A DNA stretch of 64,000 nt from Angomonas deanei (lineage: Eukaryota > Euglenozoa > Kinetoplastea > Trypanosomatida > Trypanosomatidae), in NCBI GenBank assembly GCA_903995115.1, contig LR877167.1, positions 248,001-312,000 of the forward strand, read 5' to 3'. A model generated the notes under the pieces. It was not told where the DNA came from and ran no database searches. It saw only the letters and a program-made list of their open reading frames with translations. Below are positions 27,701 through 42,700 of this stretch, in pieces (the first letter of the stretch is position 1; each line of letters begins with the position of its first letter). Position numbers and translations under genes: made by a program.

Positions 27701-30700
27701 CCTCACCGAATGCGATAAGTTGGGCAAGATCGTTCATAGCCTTCTCCAGACGCTTCGCCTCCGGTCCGTTCGCCGTCTCGGGGTCCTTTGCCAGCTCATC
27801 GTACGCTGCGTGCAGCTTGGCAAACTCGGGGTCGGAGTCGAGGTCCAGCTCGCGAAGTGGGGTCTTACCGACATCCACGAAGGGAAGCGCGTCGCGCAAT
27901 GCCTTCTCTTCCTCCGCGGCCTGGTCGGCGAGCTCCTTGGCACGATCCTTCATCTGCTCCTCAACGTCCTTGAGTGCCTCCTCATTCGCTTCGGGGTCCT
28001 GGGCGAGACGCGCGTGTTCCTCCGCAAGTGCGGCGAACGGCTCATCGTCCTTCAGGGGCAGTTCCTCAATGGGAATTCCGTTGATCTCGCTTGGCAGGAA
28101 GGGCATCTGCTCCAGAAGCGCGTCCTTCTGACGAGCCTGTTCAGCCGCCGCCTTCTCGTCGTCGTCCTTGAGTTGCTCGGCGCGGTCCTTCATCTGCTCC
28201 TCCACGCAGCGGATAGCGGGCGCGTTCTTGTCGGGGTCTTCCGCAATGAGGGCGTCACGGAGCGCCTCAAGTTGTTCGTAGTAGGGGTCCTTCATGTCCG
28301 TGCCAGCTAGGCACGGCGTCTCCTGTGCCTCGCGCTTCAGTGGCTGGTCTGGCAGACCGCCGTCTTCCTCCGGCAGCTCAGCAACCTCGTCATCCTCAAT
28401 CATACTCATATCCGCTGCCTTGGGCTTAAGGTGAGCCGACGGGCGTCTGCGGCGCTTGTCACGCGCGGCCAGTTCGTTCGCGCGGTCGTGCATGGCCTCC
28501 TCGACGTCGCGGATCTCGTCTGCGTTCTTCTCGGGGTCGGTGAGCAGGGCGTCACGCTTGCCGGACAGCTCGGCGAACTCGGCGTCTCTGGGGATCGCGG
28601 GGCTGGGGTCCACGCCGCACATGGGGTACTCGCGCATGAGCTCGCGCTGTGGCTCGGCGGCCTTCTGTCTGTCGTCAGCAGCCTTGTCCGCCAGCTCACG
28701 TACGCGGTCGTTCATGGCATCCTCTACCGCCTTCAGTGCCTCCGCATTCTTCTCGGGGTCTTGCGCCAGGTCGTCGTGTTGCTTGGCTAGCTTATTGAAC
28801 TCCTCATCTTCCGGCACGCCCAACGTGGGCAGCATGGGGGCGCCACGCGGCTTCTGCACGAACGGGTACTTCGCGAGAACCTCGTCCTCGGCGTGAATCT
28901 TCTCGTCCGCCAGTTCGTCAGCGCGGTCCTTCAGCTTCTCCTCCACAGCCTTAATTTCGTCCGCGTTCTTCACAGGGTCCTCCATCAGCTGCAGGCGGTC
29001 GTTCCACAGCTTCTTGTAGGGCTCATCATCCTCCAGCCCGAGCTCCCGCAGTGGCACGCCGCGCACGTCGTTCTTCTCCAGGAAGGGGTTGTGGGCGCGA
29101 ACGTCTTCGTTATCGGCGTCGTACAGAGCCTCCACGTCATTGGCGCGATCGGCCAGCTCTTCAGCACGATCCTTGAGCTGGTCTTCCAGCGCCTTGATCT
29201 CATCGGCGTTCTTGACAGGGTCCTCCTTCTTGAGCTCCTCCAGCTGGTTGGCCAGCTCTTGGAACTTTTCATCGGTGTCGAGGGGGAAGATTGCCCAGAA
29301 GTACATCGTCCACGCGCTTGGGGAGGAAGGGATACTTCTCCTTCGCCTCATCTGTGGCGTCCTTCACGTCCTTGGCGAGCTCCTCGGCGCGGTCCTTCAG
29401 CTTGTCTTCCAGTCCCTTGATCTTGGGCGCGTTCTTGACGGGGTCCTCCTTCTTGAGGTCCTCCAACTGGTTGGCGAGGGCGCGGAACTCGGGGTCCTCC
29501 ATCACACCAGCGTCACGCAACGTGATGCCGTCAATCGGCTCGTCGGGCAGGAACGGGAACTCCTCGTGAAGATCAGCTTCCTTGATCGCGTCTCTGTGCT
29601 TGGCAGCCGCCTCATCGAATGCGATAAGTTGGGCAAGGTCGTTCATGGCCTTCTCCAGGCGCTTCGCCTCCGGCCCGTTCGCCGTCTCGGGGTCCTTTGC
29701 CAGCTCATCGTACGCTGCGTGCAGCTTGGCAAACTCGGGGTCGGAGTCGAGGTCCAGCTCGCGAAGTGGGGTCTTACCGACATCCACGAAGGGAAGCGCG
29801 TCGCGCAATGCCTTCTCTTCCTCCGCGGCCTGGTCGGCGAGCTCCTTGGCACGATCCTTCATCTGCTCCTCAACGTCCTTGAGTGCCTCCTCATTCGCTT
29901 CGGGGTCCTGGGCGAGACGCGCGTGCTCCTCCGCAAGTGCGGCGAACGGCTCATCGTCCTTCAGGGGCAGTTCCTCAATGGGAATTCCGTTGATCTCGCT
30001 TGGCAGGAAGGGCATCTGCTCCAGAAGCGCGTCCTTCTGACGAGCCTGTTCAGCCGCCGCCTTCTCGTCGTCGTCCTTGAGTTGCTCGGCGCGGTCCTTC
30101 ATCTGCTCCTCCACGCAGCGGATAGCGGGCGCGTTCTTGTCGGGGATCCTCCGCAATGAGGGCGTCACGGAGTGCCTCAAGTTGTTCGTAGTAGGGGTCC
30201 TTCATGTCCGTGCCGGCTAGGCACGGCGTCTCCTGTGCCTCGCGCTTCAGTGGCTGGTCTGGCAGACCGCCGTCCTCATCCGGCAGCTCAGCAACCTCGT
30301 CATCCTCAACCATACTCATATCCGCTGCCTTGGGCTTAAGGTGAGCCGACGGGCGTCTGCGGCGCTTGTCACGCGCGGCCAGTTCGTTCGCACGGTCGTG
30401 CATGGCCTCCTCGACGTCGCGGATCTCGTCTGCGTTCTTCTCGGGGTCGGTGAGCAGGGCGTCACGCTTGCCGGACAGCTCGGCGAACTCGGCGTCTCTG
30501 GGGATCGCGGGGCTGGGGTCCACGCCGCACATGGGGTACTCGCGCATGAGCTCGCGCTGTGGCTCGGCGGCCTTCTGTTCGTCGTCAGCAGCCTTGTCCG
30601 CCAGCTCACGTACGCGGTCGTTCATGGCATCCTCTACCGCCTTCAGTGCCTCCGCATTCTTCTCGGGGTCTTGCGCCAGGTCGTCGTGTTGCTTGGCTAG

Positions 30701-33700
30701 CTTATTGAACTCCTCATCTTCCGGCACGCCCAACGTGGGCAGCATGGGGGCGCCACGCGGCTTCTCCACGAATGGGTACTTCGCGAGAACCTCGTCCTCG
30801 GCGTGAATCTTCTCGTCCGCCAGTTCGTCAGCGCGGTCCTTCAGCTTCTCCTCCACAGCCTTAATTTCGTCCGCGTTCTTCACAGGGTCCTCCATCAGCT
30901 GCAGGCGGTCGTTCCACAGCTTCTTGTAGGGCTCATCATCCTCCAGCCCGAGCTCCCGCAGTGGCACGCCACGCACGTCGTTCTTCTCCAGGAAGGGGTT
31001 GTGGGCGCGAACGTCTTCGTTATCGGCGTCGTACAGAGCCTCCACGTCATTGGCGCGATCGGCCAGCTCTTCAGCACGATCCTTGAGCTGGTCTTCCAGC
31101 GCCTTGATCTCATCGGCGTTCTTGACAGGGTCCTCCTTCTTGAGCTCCTCCAGCTGGTTGGCCAGCTCTTGGAACTTTTCATCGGTGTCGAGGGGGAAGA
31201 TTGCCCAGAAGTACATCGTCCACGCGCTTGGGGAGGAAGGGATACTTCTCCTTCGCCTCATCTGTGGCGTCCTTCACGTCCTTGGCGAGCTCCTCGGCGC
31301 GGTCCTTCAGCTTGTCTTCCAGTCCCTTGATCTTGGGCGCGTTCTTGACGGGGTCCTCCTTCTTGAGGTCCTCCAACTGGTTGGCGAGGGCGCGGAACTC
31401 GGGGTCCTCCATCACACCAGCGTCACGCAACGTGATGCCGTCAATCGGCTCGTCGGGCAGGAACGGGAACTCCTCGTGAAGATCGGCTTCCTTGATCGCG
31501 TCTCTGTGCTTGGCAGCCGCCTCATCGAATGCGATAAGCTGGGCAAGGTCGTTCATGGCCTTCTCCAGGCGCTTCGCCTCCGGCCCGTTCGCCGTCTCGG
31601 GGTCCTTTGCCAGCTCATCGTACGCTGCGTGCAGCTTGGCAAACTCGGGGTCGGAGTCGAGGTCCAGCTCGCGAAGTGGGGTCTTACCGACATCCACGAA
31701 GGGAAGCGCGTCGCGCAATGCCTTCTCTTCCTCCGCGGCCTGGTCGGCGAGCTCCTTGGCACGATCCTTCATCTGCTCCTCAACGTCCTTGAGTGCCTCC
31801 TCATTCGCTTCGGGGTCCTGGGCGAGACGCGCGTGCTCCTCCGCAAGTGCGGCGAACGGCTCATCGTCCTTCAGGGGCAGTTCCTCAATGGGAATTCCGT
31901 TGATCTCGCTTGGCAGGAAGGGCATCTGCTCCAGAAGCGCGTCCTTCTGACGAGCCTGTTCAGCCGCCGCCTTCTCGTCGTCGTCCTTGAGTTGCTCGGC
32001 GCGGTCCTTCATCTGCTCCTCCACGCAGCGGATAGCGGGCGCGTTCTTGTCGGGGTCTTCCGCAATGAGGGCGTCACGGAGCGCCTCAAGTTGTTCGTAG
32101 TAGGGGTCCTTCATGTCCGTGCCGGCTAGGCACGGCGTCTCCTGTGCCTCGCGCTTCAGTGGCTGGTCTGGCAGACCGCCGTCCTCATCCGGCAGCTCAG
32201 CAACCTCGTCATCCTCAATCATACTCATTTCCGCGGATTTAGGCTTCAAGTGCGTCGACGGGCGTCTGCGGCGCTTGTCACGCGCGGCCAGTTCGTTCGC
32301 GCGGTCGTGCATGGCCTCCTCGACGTCGCGGATCTCGTCTGCGTTCTTCTCGGGGTCGGTGAGCAGGGCGTCACGCTTGCCGGACAGCTCGGCGAACTCG
32401 GCGTCTCTGGGGATCGCGGGGCTGGGGTCCACGCCGCACATGGGGTACTCGCGCATGAGCTCGCGCTGTGGCTCGGCGGCCTTCTGTTCGTCGTCAGCAG
32501 CCTTGTCCGCCAGCTCACGTACGCGGTCGTTCATGGCATCCTCTACCGCCTTCAGTGCCTCCGCATTCTTCTCGGGGTCTTGCGCCAGGTCGTCGTGTTG
32601 CTTGGCTAGCTTATTGAACTGCTCATCTTCCGGCACGCCCAACGTGGGCAGCATGGGGGCGCCGCGCGGCTTCTCCACGAACGGGTACTTCGCGAGAACC
32701 TCGTCCTCGGCGTGAATCTTCTCGTCCGCCAGTTCGTCAGCGCGGTCCTTCAGCTGTCTCTTCCACAGCCTTAATTTCGTCCGCGTTCTTCACAGGGTCC
32801 TCCATCAGCTGCAGGCGGTCGTTCCACAGCTTCTTGTAGGGCTCATCATCCTCCAGCCCGAGCTCCCGCAGTGGCACGCCGCGCACGTCGTTCTTCTCCA
32901 GGAAGGGGTTGTGGGCGCGAACGTCTTCGTTATCGGCGTCGTACAGAGCCTCCACGTCATTGGCGCGATCGGCCAGCTCTTCAGCACGATCCTTGAGCTG
33001 GTCCTCCAGCGCCTTGATCTCATCGGCGTTCTTGACAGGGTCCTCCTTCTTGAGCTCCTCCAGCTGGTTGGCCAGCTCTTGGAACTTTTCATCGGTGTCG
33101 AGGGGGAGATTGCCCAGAAGTACATCGTCCACGCGCTTGGGGAGGAAGGGATACTTCTCCTTCGCCTCATCTGTGGCGTCCTTCACGTCCTTGGCGAGCT
33201 CCTCGGCGCGGTCCTTCAGCTGGTCTTCCAGTCCCTTGATCTTGGGCGCGTTCTTGACGGGGTCCTCCTTCTTGAGGTCCTCCAACTGGTTGGCGAGGGC
33301 GCGGAACTCGGGGTCCTCCATCACACCAGCGTCACGCAACGTGATGCCGTCAATCGGCTCGTCGGGCAGGAACGGGAACTCCTCGTGAAGATCGGCTTCC
33401 TTGATCGCGTCTCTGTGCTTGGCAGCCGCCTCATCGAATGCGATAAGTTGGGCAAGATCGTTCATAGCCTTCTCCAGGCGCTTCGCCTCCGGCCCGTTCG
33501 CCGTCTCGGGGTCCTTTGCCAGCTCATCGTACGCTGCGTGCAGCTTGGCAAACTCGGGGTCGGAGTCGAGGTCCAGCTCGCGAAGTGGGGTCTTACCGAC
33601 ATCCACGAAGGGAAGCGCGTCGCGCAATGCCTTCTCTTCCTCCGCGGCCTGGTCGGCGAGCTCCTTGGCACGATCCTTCATCTGCTCCTCAACGTCCTTG

Positions 33701-36700
33701 AGTGCCTCCTCATTCGCTTCGGGGTCCTGGGCGAGACGCGCGTGCTCCTCCGCAAGTGCGGCGAACGGCTCGTCGTCCTTCAGGGGCAGTTCCTCAATGG
33801 GAATTCCGTTGATCTCGCTTGGCAGGAAGGGCATCTGCTCCAGAAGCGCGTCCTTCTGACGAGCCTGTTCAGCCGCCGCCTTCTCGTCGTCGTCCTTGAG
33901 TTGCTCGGCGCGGTCCTTCATCTGCTCCTCCACGCAGCGGATAGCGGGCGCGTTCTTGTCGGGGTCTTCCGCAATGAGGGCGTCACGGAGCGCCTCAAGT
34001 TGTTCGTAGTAGGGGTCCTTCATGTCCGTGGCGGCTAGGCACGGCGTCTCCTGTGCCTCGCGCTTCAGTGGCTGGTCTGGCAGACCGCCGTCTTCCTCCG
34101 GCAGCTCAGAAACTTCGTTGTCCTCAATCATACTCATTTCCGCGGATTTAGGCTTCAAGTGCGTCGACGGGCGTCTGCGGCGCTTGTCACGCGCGGCCAG
34201 TTCGTTCGCGCGGTCGTGCATGGCCTCCTCGACGTCGCGGATCTCGTCTGCGTTCTTCTCGGGGTCGGTGAGCAGGGCGTCACGCTTACCGGACAGCTCG
34301 GCGAACTCGGCGTCTCTGGGGATCGCGGGGCTGGGGTCCACGCCGCACATGGGGTACTCGCGCATGAGCTCGCGCTGTGGCTCGGCGGCCTTCTGTTCGT
34401 CGTCAGCAGCCTTGTCCGCCAGCTCACGTACGCGGTCGTTCATGGCATCCTCTACCGCCTTCAGTGCCTCCGCATTCTTCTCGGGGTCTTGCGCCAGGTC
34501 GTCGTGTTGCTTGGCTAGCTCGCTGAACTGCTCATCTTCCGGCACGCCCAACGTGGGCAGCATGGGGGCGCCACGCGGCTTCTCCACGAATGGGTACTTC
34601 GCGAGAACCTCGTCCTCGGCGTGAATCTTCTCGTCCGCCAGTTCGTCAGCGCGGTCCTTCAGCTGTTCTTCCACAGCCTTAATTTCGTCCGCGTTCTTCA
34701 CAGGGTCCTCCATCAGCTGCAGGCGGTCGTTCCACAGCTTCTTGTAGGGCTCATCATCCTCCAGCCCGAGCTCCCGCAGTGGCACGCCACGCACGTCGTT
34801 CTTCTCCAGGAAGGGGTTGTGGGCGCGAACGTCTTCGTTATCGGCGTCGTACAGAGCCTCCACGTCATTGGCGCGATCGGCCAGCTCTTCAGCACGATCC
34901 TTGAGCTGGTCTTCCAGCGCCTTGATCTCATCGGCGTTCTTGACAGGGTCCTCCTTCTTGAGCTCCTCCAGCTGGTTGGCCAGCTCTTGGAACTTTTCAT
35001 CGGTGTCGAGGGGAAGATTGCCCAGAAGTACATCGTCCACGCGCTTGGGGAGGAAGGGATACTTCTCCTTCGCCTCATCTGTGGCGTCCTTCACGTCCTT
35101 GGCCAGCTCCTCGGCGCGGTCCTTCAGCTGGTCTTCCAGTGCCTTGATTCCATCAGCGTTCTTGACGGGGTCCTCCTTCTTGAGGTCCTCCAACTGGTTG
35201 GCGAGGGCGCGGAACTCGGGGTCCTCCATCACACCAGCGTCGCGCAACGTGATGCCGTCAATCGGCTCGTCGGGCAGGAACGGGAACTCCTCGTGAAGAT
35301 CGGCTTCCTTGATCGCGTCTCTGTGCTTGGCAGCCGCCTCATCGAATGCGATAAGCTGGGCAAGGTCGTTCATGGCCTTCTCCAGGCGCTTCGCCTCCGG
35401 TCCGTTCGCCGTCTCGGGGTCCTTTGCCAGCTCATCGTACGCTGCGTGCAGCTTGGCAAACTCGGGGTCGGAGTCGAGGTCCAGCTCGCGAAGTGGGGTC
35501 TTACCGACATCCACGAAGGGAAGCGCGTCGCGCAATGCCTTCTCTTCCTCCGCGGCCTGGTCGGCGAGCTCCTTGGCACGATCCTTCATCTGCTCCTCAA
35601 CGTCCTTGAGTGCCTCCTCATTCGCTTCGGGGTCCTGGGCGAGACGCGCGTGCTCCTCCGCAAGTGCGGCGAACGGCTCGTCGTCCTTCAGGGGCAGTTC
35701 CTCAATGGGAATTCCGTTGATCTCGCTTGGCAGGAAGGGCATCTGCTCCAGAAGCGCGTCCTTCTGACGAGCCTGTTCAGCCGCCGCCTTCTCGTCGTCG
35801 TCCTTGAGTTGCTCGGCGCGGTCCTTCATCTGCTCCTCCACGCAGCGGATAGCGGGCGCGTTCTTGTCGGGGTCTTCCTCAATGAGGGCGTCACGGAGCG
35901 CCTCAAGTTGTTCGTAGTAGGGGTCCTTCATGTCCGTGCCGGCTAGGCACGGCGTCTCCTGTGCCTCGCGCTTCAGTGGCTGGTCTGGCAGACCGCCGTC
36001 TTCATCCGGCAGCTCAGCAACCTCGTCATCCTCAACCATGCTCACTTCCGCGGATTTGGGCTTCAAGTGCGTCGACGGGCGTCTGCAGCGCTTGTCACGC
36101 GCGGCCAGTTCGTTCGCGCGGTCGTGCATGGCCTCCTCGACGTCGCGGATCTCGTCTGCGTTCTTCTCGGGGTCGGTGAGCAGGGCGTCACGCTTGCCGG
36201 ACAGCTCGGCGAACTCGGCGTCTCTGGGGATCGCGGGGCTGGGGTCCACGCCGCACATGGGGTACTCGCGCATGAGCTCGCGCTGTGGCTCGGCGGCCTT
36301 CTGTTCGTCGTCAGCAGCCTTGTCCGCCAGCTCACGTACGCGGTCGTTCATGGCATCCTCTACCGCCTTCAGTGCCTCCGCATTCTTCTCGGGGTCTTGC
36401 GCCAGGTCGTCGTGTTGCTTGGCTAGCTTATTGAACTGCTCATCTTCCGGCACGCCCAACGTGGGCAGCATGGGGCGCCGCCACGCGGCTTCTCCACGAA
36501 CGGGTACTTCGCGAGAACCTCGTCCTCGGCGTGAATCTTCTCGTCCGCCAGTTCGTCAGCGCGGTCCTTCAGCTGTTCTTCCACAGCCTTAATTTCGTCC
36601 GCGTTCTTCACAGGGTCCTCCATCAGCTGCAGGCGGTCGTTCCACAGCTTCTTGTAGGGCTCATCATCCTCCAGCCCGAGCTCCCGCAGTGGCACGCCAC

Positions 36701-39700
36701 GCACGTCGTTCTTCTCCAGGAAGGGGTTGTGGGCGCGAACGTCTTCGTTATCGGCGTCGTACAGAGCCTCCACGTCATTGGCGCGATCGGCCAGCTCTTC
36801 AGCACGATCCTTGAGCTGGTCCTCCAGCGCCTTGATCTCATCGGCGTTCTTGACAGGGTCCTCCTTCTTGAGCTCCTCCAGCTGGTTGGCCAGCTCTTGG
36901 AACTTTTCATCGGTGTCGAGGGGAAGATTGCCCAGAAGTACATCGTCCACGCGCTTGGGGAGGAAGGGATACTTCTCCTTCGCCTCATCTGTGGCGTCCT
37001 TCACGTCCTTGGCCAGCTCCTCGGCGCGGTCCTTCAGCTGGTCTTCCAGTGCCTTGATTCCATCAGCGTTCTTGACGGGTTCCTCCTTGAGGTCCTCCAA
37101 CTGGTTGGCGAGGGCGCGGAACTCGGGGTCCTCCATCACACCAGCGTCGCGCAACGTGATGCCGTCAATCGGCTCGTCGGGCAGGAACGGGAACTCCTCG
37201 TGAAGATCGGCTTCCTTGATCGCGTCTCTGTGCTTGGCAGCCGCCTCATCGAATGCGATAAGCTGGGCAAGGTCGTTCATGGCCTTCTCCAGGCGCTTCG
37301 CCTCCGGCCCGTTCGCCGTCTCGGGGTCCTTTGCCAGCTCATCGTACGCTGCGTGCAGCTTGGCAAACTCGGGGTCGGAGTCGAGGTCCAGCTCGCGAAG
37401 TGGGGTCTTACCGACATCCACGAAGGGAAGCGCGTCGCGCAATGCCTTCTCTTCCTCCGCGGCCTGGTCGGCGAGCTCCTTGGCACGATCCTTCATCTGC
37501 TCCTCAACGTCCTTGAGTGCCTCCTCATTCGCTTCGGGGTCCTGGGCGAGACGCGCGTGTTCCTCCGCAAGTGCGGCGAACGGCTCATCGTCCTTCAGGG
37601 GCAGTTCCTCAATGGGAATTCCGTTGATCTCGCTTGGCAGGAAGGGCATCTGCTCCAGAAGCGCTTCCTTCTGACGAGCCTGTTCAGCCGCCGCCTTCTC
37701 GTCGTCGTCCTTGAGTTGCTCGGCGCGGTCCTTCATCTGCTCCTCCACGCAGCGGATAGCGGGCGCGTTCTTCTCGGGATCCTCCTCAATGAGGGCGTCA
37801 CGGAGTGCCTCAAGTTGTTCGTAGTAGGGGTCCTTCATGTCCGTGGCGGCTAGGCACGGCGTCTCCTGTGCCTCGCGCTTCAGTGGCTGGTCTGGCAGAC
37901 CGCCGTCCTCATCCGGCAGCTCAGCAACCTCGTTGTCCTCAACCATGCTCACTTCCGCGGATTTAGGCTTAAGGTGCGCCGACGGGCGTCTGCGGCGCTT
38001 GTCACGCGCGGCCAGTTCGTTCGCGCGGTCGTGCATGGCCTCCTCGACGTCGCGGATCTCGTCTGCGTTCTTCTCGGGGTCGGTGAGCAGGGCGTCACGC
38101 TTGCCGGACAGCTCGGCGAACTCGGCGTCTCTGGGGATCGCGGGGCTGGGGTCCACGCCGCACATGGGGTACTCGCGCATGAGCTCGCGCTGTGGCTCGG
38201 CGGCCTTCTGTTCGTCGTCAGCAGCCTTGTCCGCCAGCTCACGTACGCGGTCGTTCATGGCATCCTCTACCGCCTTCAGTGCCTCCGCATTCTTCTCGGG
38301 GTCTTGCGCCAGGTCGTCGTGTTGCTTGGCTAGCTCGCTGAACTGCTCATCTTCCGGCACGCCCAACGTGGGCAGCATGGGGGCGCCACGCGGCTTCTCC
38401 ACGAACGGGTACTTCGCGAGAACCTCGTCCTCGGCGTGAATCTTCTCGTCCGCCAGTTCGTCAGCGCGGTCCTTCAGCTGTTCCTCCACAGCCTTAATTT
38501 CGTCCGCGTTCTTCACAGGGTCCTCCATCAGCTGCAGGCGGTCGTTCCACAGCTTCTTGTAGGGCTCATCATCCTCCACCCCGAGCTCCCGCAGTGGCAC
38601 GCCGCGCACGTCGTTCTTCTCCAGGAAGGGGTTGTGGGCGCGAACGTCTTCGTTATCGGCGTCGTACAGAGCCTCCACGTCATTGGCGCGATCGGCCAGC
38701 TCTTCAGCACGATCCTTGAGCTGGTCTTCCAGCGCCTTGATCTCATCGGCGTTCTTGACAGGGTCCTCCTTCAGGTCCTCCAGCTGGTTGGCCAGCTCTT
38801 GGAACTTTTCATCGGTGTCGAGGGGAAGATTGCCCAGAAGTTCGTCGTCCACGCGCTTGGGGAGGAAGGGATACTTCTCCTTCGCCTCATCTGTGGCGTC
38901 CTTCACGTCCTTGGCCAGCTCCTCGGCGCGGTCCTTCAGCTGGTCTTCCAGTGCCTTGATTCCATCAGCGTTCTTGACGGGGTCCTCCTTCTTGAGGTCC
39001 TCCAACTGGTTGGCGAGGGCGCGGAACTCGGGGTCCTCCATCACACCAGCGTCGCGCAACGTGATGCCGTCAATCGGCTCGTCGGGCAGGAACGGGAACT
39101 CCTCGTGAAGATCGGCTTCCTTGATCGCGTCTCTGTGCTTGGCAGCCGCCTCATCGAATGCGATAAGCTGGGCAAGGTCGTTCATGGCCTTCTCCAGGCG
39201 CTTCGCCTCCGGCCCGTTCGCCGTCTCGGGGTCCTTTGCCAGCTCATCGTACGCTGCGTGCAGCTTGGCAAACTCGGGGTCGGAGTCGAGGTCCAGCTCG
39301 CGAAGTGGGGTCTTACCGACATCCACGAAGGGAAGCGCGTCGCGCAATGCCTTCTCTTCCTCCGCGGCCTGGTCGGCGAGCTCCTTGGCACGATCCTTCA
39401 TCTGCTCCTCAACGTCCTTGAGTGCCTCCTCATTCGCTTCGGGGTCCTGGGCGAGACGCGCGTGCTCCTCCGCAAGTGCGGCGAACGGCTCATCGTCCTT
39501 CAGGGGCAGTTCCTCAATGGGAATTCCGTTGATCTCGCTTGGCAGGAAGGGCATCTGCTCCAGAAGCGCTTCCTTCTGACGAGCCTGTTCAGCCGCCGCC
39601 TTCTCGTCGTCGTCCTTGAGTTGCTCGGCGCGGTCCTTCATCTGCTCCTCCACGCAGCGGATAGCGGGCGCGTTCTTCTCGGGATCCTCCGCAATGAGGG

Positions 39701-42700
39701 CGTCACGGAGCGCCTCAAGTTGTTCGTAGTAGGGGTCCTTCATGTCCGTGGCGGCTAGGCACGGCGTCTCCTGTGCCTCGCGCTTCAGTGGCTGGTCTGG
39801 CAGACCGCCGTCTTCCTCCGGCAGCTCAGAAACTTCGTTGTCCTCAACCATGCTGACTTCCGCGGATCTGGGCTTAAGGTGAGCCGACGGGCGTCTGCAG
39901 CGCTTGTCACGCGCGGCCAGTTCGTTCGCGCGGTCGTGCATGGCCTCCTCGACGTCGCGGATCTCGTCTGCGTTCTTCTCGGGGTCGGTGAGCAGGGCGT
40001 CACGCTTGCCGGACAGCTCGGCGAACTCGGCGTCTCTGGGGATCGCGGGGCTGGGGTCCACGCCGCACATGGGGTACTCGCGCATGAGCTCGCGCTGTGG
40101 CTCGGCGGCCTTCTGTTCGTCGTCAGCAGCCTTGTCCGCCAGCTCACGTACGCGGTCGTTCATGGCATCCTCTACCGCCTTCAGTGCCTCCGCATTCTTC
40201 TCGGGGTCTTGCGCCAGGTCGTCGTGTTGCTTGGCTAGCTCACTGAACTCCTCATCTTCCGGCACGCCCAACGTGGGCAGCATGGGGGCGCCACGCGGCT
40301 TCTCCACGAACGGGTACTTCGCGAGAACCTCGTCCTCGGCGTGAATCTTCTCGTCCGCCAGTTCGTCAGCGCGGTCCTTCAGCTGTTCTTCCACAGCCTT
40401 AATTTCGTCCGCGTTCTTCACAGGGTCCTCCATCAGCTGCAGGCGGTCGTTCCACAGCTTCTTGTAGGGCTCATCATCCTCCACCCCGAGCTCCCGCAGT
40501 GGCACGCCACGCACGTCGTTCTTCTCCAGGAAGGGGTTGTGGGCGCGAACGTCTTCGTTATCGGCGTCGTACAGAGCCTCCACGTCATTGGCGCGATCGG
40601 CCAGCTCTTCAGCACGATCCTTGAGCTGGTCTTCCAGCGCCTTGATCTCATCGGCGTTCTTGACAGGGTCCTCCTTGAGGTCCTCCAGCTGGTTGGCCAG
40701 CTCTTGGAACTTTTCATCGGTGTCGAGGGGGAGATTGCCCAGAAGTACATCGTCCACGCGCTTGGGGAGGAAGGGATACTTCTCCTTCGCCTCATCTGTG
40801 GCGTCCTTCACGTCCTTGGCGAGCTCCTCGGCGCGGTCCTTCAGCTGGTCTTCCAGTGCCTTGATTCCATCAGCGTTCTTGACGGGGTCCTCCTTCTTGA
40901 GGTCCTCCAACTGGTTGGCGAGGGCGCGGAACTCGGGGTCCTCCATCACACCAGCGTCGCGCAACGTAATGCCGTCAACCGGCTCGTCGGGCAGGAACGG
41001 GAACTCCTCGTGAAGATCAGCGTCCTTGATCGCGTCTCTGTGCTTGGCAGCCGCCTCATCGAATGCGATAAGCTGGGCAAGGTCGTTCATGGCCTTCTCC
41101 AGGCGCTTCGCCTCCGGCCCGTTCGCCGTCTCGGGGTCCTTTGCCAGCTCATCGTACGCTGCGTGCAGCTTGGCAAACTCGGGGTCGGAGTCGAGGTCCA
41201 GCTCGCGAAGTGGGGTCTTACCGACATCCACGAAGGGAAGCGCGTCGCGCAATGCCTTCTCTTCCTCCGCGGCCTGGTCGGCGAGCTCCTTGGCACGATC
41301 CTTCATCTGCTCCTCAACGTCCTTGAGTGCCTCCTCATTCGCTTCGGGGTCCTGGGCGAGACGCGCGTGCTCCTCCGCAAGTGCGGCGAACGGCTCGTCG
41401 TCCTTCAGGGGCAGTTCCTCAATGGGAATTCCGTTGATCTCGCTTGGCAGGAAGGGCATCTGCTCCAGAAGCGCTTCCTTCTGACGAGCCTGTTCAGCCG
41501 CCGCCTTCTCGTCGTCGTCCTTGAGTTGCTCGGCGCGGTCCTTCATCTGCTCCTCCACGCAGCGGATAGCGGGCGCGTTCTTCTCGGGATCCTCCTCAAT
41601 GAGGGCGTCACGGAGTGCCTCAAGTTGTTCGTAGTAGGGGTCCTTCATGTCCGTGGCGGCTAGGCACGGCGTCTCCTGTGCCTCGCGCTTCAGTGGCTGG
41701 TCTGGCAGACCGCCGTCTTCCTCCGGCAGCTCAGAAACTTCGTTGTCCTCAACCATGCTGACTTCCGCGGATCTGGGCTTCAAGTGCGTGAGCCGACGGG
41801 CGTCTGCAGCGCTTGTCACGCGCGGCCAGTTCGTTCGCGCGGTCGTGCATGGCCTCCTCGACGTCGCGGATCTCGTCTGCGTTCTTCTCGGGGTCGGTGA
41901 GCAGGGCGTCACGCTTGCCGGACAGCTCGGCGAACTCGGCGTCTCTGGGGATCGCGGGGCTGGGGTCCACGCCGCACATGGGGTACTCGCGCATGAGCTC
42001 GCGCTGTGGCTCGGCGGCCTTCTGTTCGTCGTCAGCAGCCTTGTCCGCCAGCTCACGTACGCGGTCGTTCATGGCATCCTCTACCGCCTTCAGTGCCTCC
42101 GCATTCTTCTCGGGGTCTTGCGCCAGGTCGTCGTGTTGCTTGGCTAGCTCGCTGAACTGCTCATCTTCCGGCACGCCCAACGTGGGCAGCATGGGGGCGC
42201 CACGCGGCTTCTCCACGAATGGGTACTTCGCGAGAACCTCGTCCTCGGCGTGAATCTTCTCGTCCGCCAGTTCGTCAGCGCGGTCCTTCAGCTGTTCTTC
42301 CACAGCCTTAATTTCGTCCGCGTTCTTCACAGGGTCCTCCATCAGCTGCAGGCGGTCGTTCCACAGCTTCTTGTAGGGCTCATCATCCTCCACCCCGAGC
42401 TCCCGCAGTGGCACGCCACGCACGTCGTTCTTCTCCAGGAAGGGGTTGTGGGCGCGAACGTCTTCGTTATCGGCGTCGTACAGAGCCTCCACGTCATTGG
42501 CGCGATCGGCCAGCTCTTCAGCACGATCCTTGAGCTGGTCTTCCAGCGCCTTGATCTCATCGGCGTTCTTGACAGGGTCCTCCTTGAGGTCCTCCAGCTG
42601 GTTGGCCAGCTCTTGGAACTTTTCATCGGTGTCGAGGGGGAAGATTGCCCAGAAGTACATCGTCCACGCGCTTGGGGAGGAAGGGATACTTCTCCTTCGC